Assembly (NCBI GenBank): GCA_016935955.1
Contig: JAFGPY010000170.1
Span: 1 to 10,655 of the forward strand
Length of the DNA: 10,655 nt
Direction of reading: 5' to 3'
Source of the DNA: Planctomycetota bacterium
GTDB lineage: Bacteria > Planctomycetota > Phycisphaerae > FEN-1346 > JAACEH01
The position numbers were made by a program, and so were the translations under genes. The notes beneath the pieces were generated by a model. That model was not told the DNA's origin, searched no databases, and saw nothing but the letters and a program-made list of their open reading frames with translations. Below, in pieces: positions 1 through 6,139 of this stretch. How positions within the stretch are numbered: the stretch's first letter is position 1; every line of letters starts with the position of its first letter.

Positions 1-302
1 GACTCGTCGGGCATCACGAACCACGGGCCGACCAGCACGCGGCCCGAGCGGATCAGCTTCATCAGCCGCTTCTCGTTCTCGGGGCGGATGGCCAGGTAGT
101 CTTCGACGACCGCCGTCTGACCGTCCAGGAAGAATGAGCGGAAGGCCTTGTTGCGTTCCATGATCTCCAGCAGCTTGTCGATGATGAAGACTAGCCGCGC
201 GCGGTACTCCTGGAACGGCAGGTACCACTCACGGTCCCAATGCGTGCCCTGAACGTAGAAGGCCCGGTACGGTTTCGTTCTCGCCGACTTGCTCTTCGCC
301 AT
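1..302 (-). CDS. GH38-family alpha-mannosidase, N-terminal part (cut by window edge)
   Basis: Only the first 100 codons are present; the gene runs off the left edge. The visible protein opens with a short basic, Ser-rich stretch and then reads YVQGTHWDREWY at residues 16-27. This is the characteristic first strand of glycoside hydrolase family 38, in which His21 and Asp23 would be zinc ligands. It continues with FFLDGQ (58-62) and a segment ending in VLVGPWFVMPDE (89-100), also typical of GH38/MngB-like enzymes. Family members hydrolyse alpha-mannosides, and some bacterial ones act on glycerate- or phospho-linked mannose, so the substrate cannot be assigned here. No signal peptide is visible, suggesting a cytoplasmic enzyme. 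ATG at 302 is supported by GGTGGAG at 310-316, seven bases upstream. A promoter-like element lies at 363-390, and the gene diverges from the YjbQ gene. The catalytic nucleophile region lies outside the window. Confidence 0.88.
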   Translation of the reverse strand, partial: MAKSKSARTKPYRAFYVQGTHWDREWYLPFQEYRARLVFIIDKLLEIMERNKAFRSFFLDGQTAVVEDYLAIRPENEKRLMKLIRSGRVLVGPWFVMPDE

Positions 303-362
303 GATCGATCTCCACCAGGAATCGTCCGTCGCGCCGCCCCAACGCCGCGAGTTCAGGGCGGC

Positions 363-390
363 ATTCTAGCGTCTGCCCCGTCGTTGTCAC
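363..390 (-). promoter_or_regulatory. Predicted sigma-70-type promoter for the GH38 gene
   Basis: On the minus strand GTGACA (385-390) and TAGAAT (363-368) are separated by 16 bp; each matches the -35 or -10 consensus at five of six positions. Initiation would be near 356, giving a leader of about 53 bases that includes the GGTGGAG ribosome-binding site. It is inferred from sequence alone. Confidence 0.5.
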
Positions 391-404
391 CCCCTATTTT
401 GGGG
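391..404. repeat. Short inverted repeat between two divergent promoters
   Basis: CCCC TATTTT GGGG is a perfect 4-bp-arm dyad. It fills much of the 22 bp between the predicted -35 elements of the GH38 gene (385-390, minus) and the YjbQ gene (413-418, plus). Its position would suit a regulator of both genes, but the arms are short and chance is possible. Confidence 0.3.
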
Positions 405-412
405 ACTGCGGG

Positions 413-441
413 TTGCCGCCCGGACGCTTCCGGCTTATCAT
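413..441 (+). promoter_or_regulatory. Predicted sigma-70-type promoter for the YjbQ gene
   Basis: TTGCCG (413-418) and TATCAT (436-441) are separated by 17 bp. The -10 box matches consensus at five of six positions and the -35 at four of six. Initiation near 448 would leave a leader of about 37 bases containing the AAGGAG ribosome-binding site at 475-480. Confidence 0.48.
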
Positions 442-484
442 CCAGACAACCGTACGACCGTTACGAGATGATTAAGGAGCCACC

Positions 485-898
485 ATGAAAGTCAAGACCG
501 AGTACAAGACGTTCAACACGCCGCAGCACCGCGCCTACGTTCGCATTACCGACGACGTGGCCGGCGTGGTTCGGGCCGCGGGCATCAAGGAGGGCATGGT
601 CCTGGTGTCGGCGATGCACATTACGGCCGGAGTGCTCGTAAACGACAACGAGCCGGGTCTCTTGCAGGACATCGACGACTGGCTCGAAGGTCTGGCCCCG
701 TACCGCGACGACTATCGCCATCACCGCACCGGCGAGACCAACGGCGATTCGCACCTGAAGAACCTCGTGGTGCACCACCAGGTGATCGTGCCCGTGACCG
801 GCGGCAAGCTGGACCTCGGCCCTTGGCAGGAGGTCTTCTACGCCGAATTCGACGGCCAGCGTCCGAAGCGCCTGATCATCAAGGCTATGGGCGAGTAG
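485..898 (+). CDS. yjbQ: YjbQ/UPF0047 family protein (secondary thiamine-phosphate synthase-like)
   Basis: This 137-residue protein has the usual family length and covers the YjbQ/UPF0047 fold end to end. Diagnostic segments are [19 protein letters not shown] (45-63), [15 protein letters not shown] (84-98), [14 protein letters not shown] (102-115) and [13 protein letters not shown] (117-129). The conserved histidines 45, 90 and 97/98 probably bind metal. The E. coli relative was reported to have weak thiamine-phosphate synthase activity, hence the common database name; the physiological role is unsettled. The protein is soluble with no signal peptide. ATG 485 is backed by AAGGAG ending five bases upstream. 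It stands alone: divergent from the GH38 gene, with a convergent sigma factor gene ending 116 bp downstream. Confidence 0.93.
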   Translation: MKVKTEYKTFNTPQHRAYVRITDDVAGVVRAAGIKEGMVLVSAMHITAGVLVNDNEPGLLQDIDDWLEGLAPYRDDYRHHRTGETNGDSHLKNLVVHHQVIVPVTGGKLDLGPWQEVFYAEFDGQRPKRLIIKAMGE

Positions 899-1014
899 AG
901 ATAGTGCAGGAATTCCCTGGGACCTGTATACCTGGGGTCTGTTGATGACACACAGATGCAGTGACTGGCAGGCGGACTTGCTTGCGCAGGGAACTGACAC
1001 GGCGGCCTGTACGA

Positions 1015-2688
1015 TCAGTCGGTCAGGGTGGCTTCGAGGGTCTCGCGGTCGATCAGGTGCCGCAACTTCTCGAGGGCTTTCGACTCAATCTGCCGCACAC
1101 GCTCCTTGGTCACGCCGAATCGTTGGCCGACCTCTTCGAGCGTCTGGGGGCCGGGACCGCCGCCCAGGCCGAAGCGGCGCTCGATGACCTCACGCTCTCG
1201 CGGTGTGAGTTTCTCCAGCACCTCCTCGATCGATTCCTTGACCCCGCTGTCGAGTTCCTGGATGCCCTCGTCGCCGGCGAATCGCAGGTCGCTACTGGCC
1301 TCCAGAAGTTCGTCCTTGCCGGTCATGAAGCGGTCCATGCGGTAATTCTCTTCGGGGATGGTCCGGGCATAGTTCTTGATGACCGCCCACGACGCATAGG
1401 TCGAGAACTTGAAGCCGCGGGCGTAGTCGAATTTCTCGACGGCCCGCATCAGCGAGATGTTGCCGTCGCTGACCAGTTCGAAGAAGTTCGACACGCTGCC
1501 GATGTGCCGCTTGGCGATGTTGACCACCAGACGCAGGTTGGCCTTGACCAAACGATTCTTGACCTGGTTGGCCTCGGCCAGCAGCCGCTCGACTTCCTCG
1601 ATGTCGCGAGACTTGGGAGTACGTGCGCGGCGGAGCTTCTCCTTTAGCTTGATCGCTCGGTATTTCAGGTAGTTGTACTTGCGAAACAGGTACTGCTCCT
1701 GCTCCTTCGTCAGCAGGGGAGTGCGGTACAGCGCCCTCAAATACACGGGCAGGCCCGGAGGTGGTTTGGGCGTGCGGGCGCCGGTGTTCTGCGGCTCTTC
1801 GCCAAGGATCTTCGCGTCGGCGTCCGGGGCGTCGAACTCCGGATTGTAGATGCACTCGGTCGGCTCGCGGAGCAGATGCTCGACACGCATCTCATTGATG
1901 ATGCGGTAAATGCTCGACCGGGTGCGGCAATAGCGCTTGGCCAGGGCGTGGACGCTGACGCCGCGGCGGAACGCCCGGAACATATGTTCGCGGTCGCGAT
2001 CGTTGAGCTGCTCCAGCGAATTCGGGAAGAGCTTCAGGTCCGGATGGGTCTCGTCGTATTTCTTAATCGTGTAACGAACCGTCTCGACCGCGCGGCCCAT
2101 TTTGCGGGCGATCCGCTTGCTGACCTCGTACAGGCAGCAATGGCAGTAGTGGCTGAGCCGCCGCGCGCGGCGGATGATCTCGCGCCGCTCCTCGGGCTTC
2201 AGTTGCGAGAACGTGCTCGCCGATTCGACTCGCGAGGGATTCGTGCTGGCGAAAGCCTCGACGCTCGAGGCCAGGAAGCCCACCCGTTTCTTGCCGTCGG
2301 GAAAGAGGAATTTGCGTGAGACCAGGCCCGCCTTCCGCCAGCGGCTGATGGTCTTGCTGGTCACCTTGAACTTGTCGCACAGGTCGTCGATGCTCAGCAC
2401 GGGCTGCCCGGCGTCCTCGACGCGAAGGCTCAGGCTTTCGCTGAGCGACTCGATCATCCGAACGAGGTCGCTACGGAGCAATTCTCCCGGGATCGTCTCA
2501 AGGATCGCCGTACGCGGACGGTACCCGGTGATCTGGTAGCAGATGAATTCGTAGGGATAGCTCTTGACGGGATCAATACGCAAGGCCAGTTGCTCGGCCC
2601 GATCGATTTCCTGCTTGCGGACCTGTTCGGGCGAGAAGGCCAACTGCTTGGCCAGGTCCTGAATCGCGCGAGTCTTGCAGGTCGGCAA
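1015..2688 (-). CDS. Sigma-70 family RNA polymerase sigma factor with N-terminal helix-turn-helix modules
   Basis: This is a 557-residue protein counted from the proposed TTG start. The C-terminal half is a clear sigma factor. Residues about 310-351 resemble region 1.2, with LPVYLRALYRTPLLTKEQE. Residues 376-447 are region 2, with NLRLVVNIAKRHIG, DGNISLMRAVEKFDYARG and FKFSTYASWAVIKNYAR. Residues 483-545 are region 4, with LTPREREVIERRFGLGG and the recognition helix VTKERVRQIESKALEKL. Only about 35 residues join regions 2 and 4, so a full region 3 appears absent. The N-terminal half carries a MerR/excisionase-like helix-turn-helix near 97-149 (LSIDDLCDKFKVTSKTISRW) and two further HTH-like stretches near 189-217 and 243-273. 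TTG 2688 is preferred because GGAGGT (2694-2699) sits five bases before it and the promoter lies just upstream; an ATG at 2907 is in frame but has neither. The family is certain; the regulon is unknown. Confidence 0.93.
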   Translation of the reverse strand: MPTCKTRAIQDLAKQLAFSPEQVRKQEIDRAEQLALRIDPVKSYPYEFICYQITGYRPRTAILETIPGELLRSDLVRMIESLSESLSLRVEDAGQPVLSIDDLCDKFKVTSKTISRWRKAGLVSRKFLFPDGKKRVGFLASSVEAFASTNPSRVESASTFSQLKPEERREIIRRARRLSHYCHCCLYEVSKRIARKMGRAVETVRYTIKKYDETHPDLKLFPNSLEQLNDRDREHMFRAFRRGVSVHALAKRYCRTRSSIYRIINEMRVEHLLREPTECIYNPEFDAPDADAKILGEEPQNTGARTPKPPPGLPVYLRALYRTPLLTKEQEQYLFRKYNYLKYRAIKLKEKLRRARTPKSRDIEEVERLLAEANQVKNRLVKANLRLVVNIAKRHIGSVSNFFELVSDGNISLMRAVEKFDYARGFKFSTYASWAVIKNYARTIPEENYRMDRFMTGKDELLEASSDLRFAGDEGIQELDSGVKESIEEVLEKLTPREREVIERRFGLGGGPGPQTLEEVGQRFGVTKERVRQIESKALEKLRHLIDRETLEATLTD

Positions 2689-2693
2689 ATCGC

Positions 2694-2699
2694 ACCTCC
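2694..2699 (-). promoter_or_regulatory. Ribosome-binding site deciding the TTG start of the sigma factor gene
   Basis: On the minus strand GGAGGT precedes TTG 2688 by five bases. It is the strongest Shine-Dalgarno match near any in-frame start of this gene. In-frame ATG 2907 and ATG 2805 would place the start upstream of the predicted promoter. Confidence 0.65.
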
Positions 2700-2714
2700 G
2701 CTTTGTCCGTGGTG

Positions 2715-2724
2715 CAGTATACTG
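2715..2724. repeat. Perfect 10-bp palindrome in the sigma factor gene leader
   Basis: CAGTATACTG is self-complementary and is flanked by GGTG on one side and CACC on the other, offset by one or two bases, making an imperfect 20-bp dyad at 2711-2730. It lies just downstream of the predicted start of transcription (near 2728), a typical place for a repressor operator. No binding protein is identified. Confidence 0.4.
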
Positions 2725-2734
2725 TTCACCAATC

Positions 2735-2763
2735 ACATTAGACCCCTGACCATCCTCTGTCAA
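2735..2763 (-). promoter_or_regulatory. Predicted sigma-70-type promoter for the sigma factor gene
   Basis: On the minus strand a perfect TTGACA (2758-2763) is followed after 17 bp by TAATGT (2735-2740), which keeps the three most conserved -10 positions (T1, A2, T6). Initiation near 2728 gives a leader of about 40 bases to TTG 2688. This promoter excludes the upstream ATG candidates as starts for this transcript. Confidence 0.55.
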
Positions 2764-2786
2764 GGCGTTTTCGGGCTTCCTCACCA

Positions 2787-2900
2787 CCAAGTGTCCACGG
2801 CTCATGGGCCTGCAGTTAAGCCTCCACTGTCTATAGCTTATCACAACTTCCGTTCCTTGTCCACTCGGTAGCAACAGCCTGAAAAATGGTGGACACTTGG
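2787..2900. repeat. Widely spaced 12-bp perfect inverted repeat
   Basis: CCAAGTGTCCAC (2787-2798) recurs as its exact reverse complement GTGGACACTTGG (2889-2900), with 90 bp between the arms. A partial third copy, TGTCCAC, lies at 2858-2864. The proximal arm is 23 bp upstream of the sigma gene -35 box and the distal arm is 90 bp upstream of the GDT1-gene -35 box. Either a pair of transcription-factor sites or the ends of a small relic element would fit; no target-site duplication is evident. Confidence 0.55.
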
Positions 2901-2990
2901 GAAACATGATTTGTGCCGCCCTGGCTGAAAGGCCGATTGTTGCTCCCGCAGGACACTACCGGCAAGCTCCGGGGAGATTCCTGTTGCGTC

Positions 2991-3019
2991 TTGCTCGGCC
3001 CCTTTCGGCGTACTATAAT
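2991..3019 (+). promoter_or_regulatory. Predicted promoter for the GDT1-like gene and ruvX
   Basis: A perfect TATAAT (3014-3019) lies 17 bp after TTGCTC (2991-2996), which matches the -35 consensus only in its first three bases. Initiation near 3026 would give a leader of about 48 bases to ATG 3074. Confidence 0.5.
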
Positions 3020-3073
3020 GCTCCCTGCCCGGCCCTGAGAGGCCGATGACGCCGGTTTTTGGTGGAGTCAGCG

Positions 3074-3979
3074 ATGTCCGCAACAGCTAAGTCCCCATGG
3101 TCACGCGACCTGCGTTTGTCGGCTGTGGCCTTTGTGGCTGTTTTTGTGGCCGAATTGGGTGACAAGACCCAGATTGCCGCTCTGGGCTTTGCAGCCAACT
3201 CGCCGGGCTACCGCTGGATCGTCTTTGCCGCTGCCTCGGCGGCCCTCATCCTGAGCGCCCTGATCGGGGTGCTGGTGGGCGACCTGCTGGCCCGCTTCCT
3301 CAAGCCACGAACCCTCAGTACCATCGCCGGGGTCATCTTCATCGTCTGTGCCGTGATGTTCGGCCTGCAGTTTGCCACGGCGAGCGGCGCGGCTCCGGCG
3401 GCTGATGCCTCGGAGCCTGCCGCCCCGAGGGCGCCTTGGGAGGCGTTTTTGTTCACGTTCGCGGCCATCTTCGTCGCCGAACTGGGCGACAAGACGCAGT
3501 TGGCCACGATGAGTCTTGCCGCCGGCAACAGACACGGGCGATGGGCCGTGTTCCTGGGTGCGGCCACGGCCCTGACGGCCAGCAGCGCCTTGGCCTGCCT
3601 GGCGGGGCGGCTTGCCGGCGAGTACCTGGACCCCAGGTACATGAAGCTTGCGGCCGCGGCCGTATTCGCTGTCCTGGGCGTGATCTTTCTGGCCGGCCGC
3701 GCCGAGAAGGGCAAGGCCGAGTTCGCCTGGCTCACCAGGGAGATCGAGAAGCTCTATGCCGACGAGGCCTGTGCGCGGTGCGTGCGGCTGATGCGGTTCC
3801 TGGAGCACGTCGAGGCGATCGGCAGTGAGACCGTCAGCGGCAAGATCGCCGAGTTGCGGCGAGGCGACAGTGAGTGGTCACAATCGACATGCGATCACGC
3901 GTGTCCCATCGACGAGTTGCACGAACAATGGCACAAGCGGTTCGACCACACCGACGAATCGCCCCTGTTGAAAGGATGA
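3074..3979 (+). CDS. GDT1/TMEM165 (UPF0016) family cation transporter with Cys/His-rich C-terminal tail
   Basis: The 301-residue membrane protein has two homologous halves, each with the family signature ELGDKT (27-32 and 136-141). Six hydrophobic segments are visible, near 16-40, 48-72, 80-101, 122-150, 157-180 and 189-208, with an Ala/Pro-rich loop at about 103-120 between the halves. Characterised relatives export Mn2+ or exchange Ca2+/H+ across the membrane, and the acidic signatures form the ion site; exact ion specificity here is unknown. Bacterial relatives usually end soon after the last helix, but this one adds about 90 residues with C233-x2-C236, H245, C273-x-H275-x-C277, H283, H287 and H292, possibly a metal-binding cytoplasmic domain. 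ATG 3074 follows GGTGGAG (3061-3067) by six bases, so the in-frame TTG at 3059 is not needed. ruvX begins four bases after its stop, implying cotranscription. Confidence 0.9.
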   Translation: MSATAKSPWSRDLRLSAVAFVAVFVAELGDKTQIAALGFAANSPGYRWIVFAAASAALILSALIGVLVGDLLARFLKPRTLSTIAGVIFIVCAVMFGLQFATASGAAPAADASEPAAPRAPWEAFLFTFAAIFVAELGDKTQLATMSLAAGNRHGRWAVFLGAATALTASSALACLAGRLAGEYLDPRYMKLAAAAVFAVLGVIFLAGRAEKGKAEFAWLTREIEKLYADEACARCVRLMRFLEHVEAIGSETVSGKIAELRRGDSEWSQSTCDHACPIDELHEQWHKRFDHTDESPLLKG

Positions 3980-3983
3980 CCGC

Positions 3984-4406
3984 GTGAGATATCTCGGCGT
4001 TGACCCCGGCAAAAAGCGAGTCGGTCTGGCCATCAGCGATCCCGGCGCCACGATCTCCACACCGCTGAAGGTTCTGCAGCGACGTTCGCTGGACCAGGTT
4101 ATTGCCGACATCGTCGCTCTGTGCCGACAGGAGGAGGTCGGCGCGATCGTTGTCGGCCTGCCGCTGAACATGGACGGCAGTCGCGGCCCGGCGGCGCAGG
4201 ACGCTGAGCAGTTGGCCGCGCGGCTGACGGAGGCCGCAGGGCTTGCCGTCGAATTGTGGGACGAGCGTCTCTCGTCGGTCAGTGCCGAGCGGAGCATGCT
4301 GGACGCCGATCTGTCGCGGGCCAAGCGGAAACAGCGCATCGACAAGGTGGCGGCGCAAATTATCCTGCAGGGGTTCCTCGATGCCCGGGCACAGGCGGGG
4401 AAGTAG
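3984..4406 (+). CDS. ruvX: RuvX/YqgF Holliday junction resolvase-like nuclease
   Basis: This 140-residue protein has the RNase H-like fold motifs of RuvX/YqgF: LGVDPGKKRVGLAISDP (4-20, catalytic Asp7), VGAIVVGLPLNMDG (52-65), VELWDERLSSVSAE (89-102, Asp93/Glu94) and the C-terminal RIDKVAAQIILQGFLD (118-133, Asp120). Family members are proposed to resolve Holliday junctions or process the 5' end of pre-16S rRNA; both roles have experimental support in different bacteria. The protein is cytoplasmic and of normal family length. The start is GTG 3984, four bases beyond the stop of the GDT1-like gene, with AAAGGA at 3971-3976 as ribosome-binding site overlapping that gene's end, so translational coupling is likely. 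It converges with fapA, with only 21 bp between the two stops and no obvious terminator hairpin. Confidence 0.93.
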   Translation: MRYLGVDPGKKRVGLAISDPGATISTPLKVLQRRSLDQVIADIVALCRQEEVGAIVVGLPLNMDGSRGPAAQDAEQLAARLTEAAGLAVELWDERLSSVSAERSMLDADLSRAKRKQRIDKVAAQIILQGFLDARAQAGK

Positions 4407-4427
4407 TCGGGGCAGAGGGCGGAAGGA

Positions 4428-5867
4428 TCAACTGACGAGGCAGGAGTCCAGCACCACGAGCCCCTGGTTCTTGCTCGTGGCGACGATTCTCTCTGTGCCG
4501 TCGACGCGCTGATTCATGAGCTTGAGCGGTCCCCGCAGCGACTCGCGGAGCGTGAGACTTGCCTTGCCGATCTGGATGGTCGTGCCTTCGCGAATGATCT
4601 GCGACACCTTCACGGCTGCATCGCGATTGTTTCGGATGTGCTCTTTGAATTGCTGCTTCTTCTGGTCCATCTCCTCGAGTTCTTTCATCTCCTGCTTGAT
4701 CTGATTGAGCAGCTTCACGAGCCGCGACTTCGACAAGTCGGTCAGATCGTTCTTGCGTTTCAGGAGCGGCTCCAGCTTAGCCCGGTGCTGTGTTACGGCG
4801 TCCTCGGTCGTAGCCATGTCCTGCTCGAGACGCGAGAGCTTGCGTTGCGTCTCGCGGTCGTAGCCGACCATGAGCGTGGTGCGGATGCCGCTGCGGCTGC
4901 CGACGATCGACGCCTCGACGCCCTGGCAGGCCTCGACGACGCAGCCGGTGATCGTTCCGGGGGTGACCAGATGCGCGGCCGTGGTGACCTTGCTGTTGAG
5001 AATCTCGCGCTGGATGTAGACGTCTCCGGTAGCATCCACCGTGGCGTTGTCGACGAAGCGGGCCTTGATCTGTCCCTTGGCCCGAATGACGGCCTTCTCT
5101 TTGCCGGCGATGCCGCCCACGGCCACGAGGTCGCCGCCGGCCTCCACATGGGCCGCCTCGACCAGGCCGCGGACGATGATGTTCCGTGTCGCCTTGACAG
5201 TGAACAGGTCGAGGACGTTGCCGCGGACCATGACGTCGCCGTCGAAGTCGATGTTGCCGCACGTGAAGTCAACGTTACGGTTGATGACCAGCAGGGGAGT
5301 GATCCAGACCCTGGGGCCCATGATGTTCAGCCGCCCGCTGATCCGGGCGAGCATCCGGTCCTGGTCCTTCTCGTCGTGGACCACGCTTTCGCCGAAGGTG
5401 ATCGGCGCCCGGCGTCCTTTCCTGGGGGGCACCTCGCGGCCGTAGACATCGCGCCCCGGCTCGCCGAGCGTCGGCTGATGCACCGTGCAGATCAGGGCTC
5501 CCGCGGACACGCTGATGATGTCGCTGCGGGCGTAGTGGTCGATCTCGTTCTGGCCTTCGGCTGCGCGAGCCCGGTTCGGGTCGCACCCTTCGGCCCACTC
5601 GATGTAGCCGTCTTCGCCCGGGACGGGGTCCAGGCCCTCAACCAGCAGGAAGTCGTCTTCGGGAATGTCACCGGCGGCGACGCGCTGGACAAGCGCGGAG
5701 ACATTGCTCCTGGCCTGTTCGTTCGGCTCAATCGAATGAGCCGCCAGAAGCTTCATGACCGTCCCCTCGTTGAACGACTCCAGGTCGCCCTCCGGGTTAA
5801 TTCGTCCCCAGACCCGCAGGTTGTCGGGGCTGATGACGAGTTGGACCAGTCCTGCCTCCTTGGCCAT
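4428..5867 (-). CDS. fapA: FapA/DUF342 family protein (polymer-forming beta-helix type)
   Basis: The 479-residue protein matches the FapA (DUF342) family. Its N-terminal domain (about 1-190) includes GEDGYIEW (84-91) and the TLGEPGRDVYGREVPPRKG stretch (133-151), a family hallmark. Residues about 195-325 show repeated short strands with regular Gly/Asp turns (FDGDVMVRGNV, EAGGDLVAVGGI, DATGDVYIQREI, TPGTITGCV), as expected for a right-handed beta-helix. Residues 340-415 are a charged coiled coil. No signal peptide or membrane segment is seen, so it is probably cytoplasmic. Some relatives are named flagellar assembly protein A and influence cell-surface assembly, but no flagellar gene is nearby and the role here is unknown. 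ATG 5867 follows AAAGGA (5872-5877) by four bases; the frame stays open to 6074, but that extension has no homology-like features and overlaps the lemA promoter region. It converges with ruvX and diverges from lemA. Confidence 0.88.
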   Translation of the reverse strand: MAKEAGLVQLVISPDNLRVWGRINPEGDLESFNEGTVMKLLAAHSIEPNEQARSNVSALVQRVAAGDIPEDDFLLVEGLDPVPGEDGYIEWAEGCDPNRARAAEGQNEIDHYARSDIISVSAGALICTVHQPTLGEPGRDVYGREVPPRKGRRAPITFGESVVHDEKDQDRMLARISGRLNIMGPRVWITPLLVINRNVDFTCGNIDFDGDVMVRGNVLDLFTVKATRNIIVRGLVEAAHVEAGGDLVAVGGIAGKEKAVIRAKGQIKARFVDNATVDATGDVYIQREILNSKVTTAAHLVTPGTITGCVVEACQGVEASIVGSRSGIRTTLMVGYDRETQRKLSRLEQDMATTEDAVTQHRAKLEPLLKRKNDLTDLSKSRLVKLLNQIKQEMKELEEMDQKKQQFKEHIRNNRDAAVKVSQIIREGTTIQIGKASLTLRESLRGPLKLMNQRVDGTERIVATSKNQGLVVLDSCLVS

Positions 5868-5887
5868 GACGTCCTTTCTCAGGCTGC

Positions 5888-5904
5888 GGCCCGGTATGCG
5901 GGCC
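5888..5904. repeat. GC-rich inverted repeat in the fapA leader
   Basis: GGCCCG GTATG CGGGCC is a perfect 6-bp-arm dyad with a five-base loop, ten bases upstream of the fapA Shine-Dalgarno. As RNA it would form a stable short hairpin close to the ribosome-binding site and could modulate translation. No known riboswitch or leader is recognised. Confidence 0.35.
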
Positions 5905-6025
5905 TGTCGTCGTGCCGACAGCGTATAGAGTATCTCCATGCGCTGTAGCTGTTTTCGGACCATTATGTGCGTTCTGTTTAGTAAAACCCCCAGGTCGGCC
6001 TCCCCGCAGGGGGCTGGCGGCCGGG

Positions 6026-6044
6026 CGGCAGAGGGCGTCTGCCG
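6026..6044. repeat. 19-bp operator-like inverted repeat upstream of lemA promoter
   Basis: CGGCAGA GGGCG TCTGCCG is a perfect 7-bp-arm dyad ending eight bases before the lemA -35 box (6053). The position and symmetry resemble a dimeric activator site, or a shared operator for lemA and the divergent fapA gene. GC-rich background raises the chance of coincidence. Confidence 0.42.
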
Positions 6045-6052
6045 GGGGTTGC

Positions 6053-6081
6053 TTGACACACGGCGGACGTGCAACTAGAAT
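6053..6081 (+). promoter_or_regulatory. Predicted sigma-70-type promoter for lemA-htpX-amidase operon
   Basis: TTGACA (6053-6058, perfect) and TAGAAT (6076-6081, five of six) are separated by 17 bp, the best promoter in the window. Initiation near 6088 gives a leader of about 52 bases to ATG 6140. Confidence 0.68.
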
Positions 6082-6139
6082 CACAGCCGGTGGTAAGGTT
6101 CCCGCCGCAGACAACTCCGATCCGGGAAAGGGGCACGAC

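Larger units (their letters stand above)
2689..3073. other. Long divergent intergenic region between sigma factor gene and GDT1-like gene
   Basis: These 385 bases hold no credible gene. The sigma-gene frame stays open through part of them on the minus strand, but the translation there (residues before the TTG) has no recognisable domain and is overlapped by the promoter. Contents, from the sigma gene outward, are its ribosome-binding site (2694-2699), a palindrome (2715-2724), its promoter (2735-2763), two arms of a 12-bp inverted repeat (2787-2798 and 2889-2900) and the GDT1-gene promoter (2991-3019). Confidence 0.7.

Noticed and set aside
916..941. Imperfect direct repeat CCTGGGACCTG / CCTGGGGTCTG downstream of the YjbQ gene
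   Set aside because: Nine of eleven bases match in only two copies at a 15-bp period; too little to call an attachment site or regulatory array.
2689..2907. N-terminal extension of the sigma factor to ATG 2907
   Set aside because: No Shine-Dalgarno near that ATG, no recognisable domain in the added 73 residues, and the stretch contains a consensus-like promoter and inverted repeats.
4638..5948. Long plus-strand open frame opposite fapA
   Set aside because: Shadow of a GC-rich gene on the other strand; the composition is Asp/Leu/Val-rich with no domain, and the minus-strand frame is clearly FapA.
5868..6074. N-terminal extension of FapA to 6074
   Set aside because: ATG 5867 has AAAGGA four bases upstream and starts a typical FapA N-terminus; the extension is Arg/Pro-rich and overlaps the lemA promoter.
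5912..6139. N-terminal extension of LemA
   Set aside because: LemA proteins begin with the membrane helix; the upstream open frame spans the promoter and a dyad and lacks family features.
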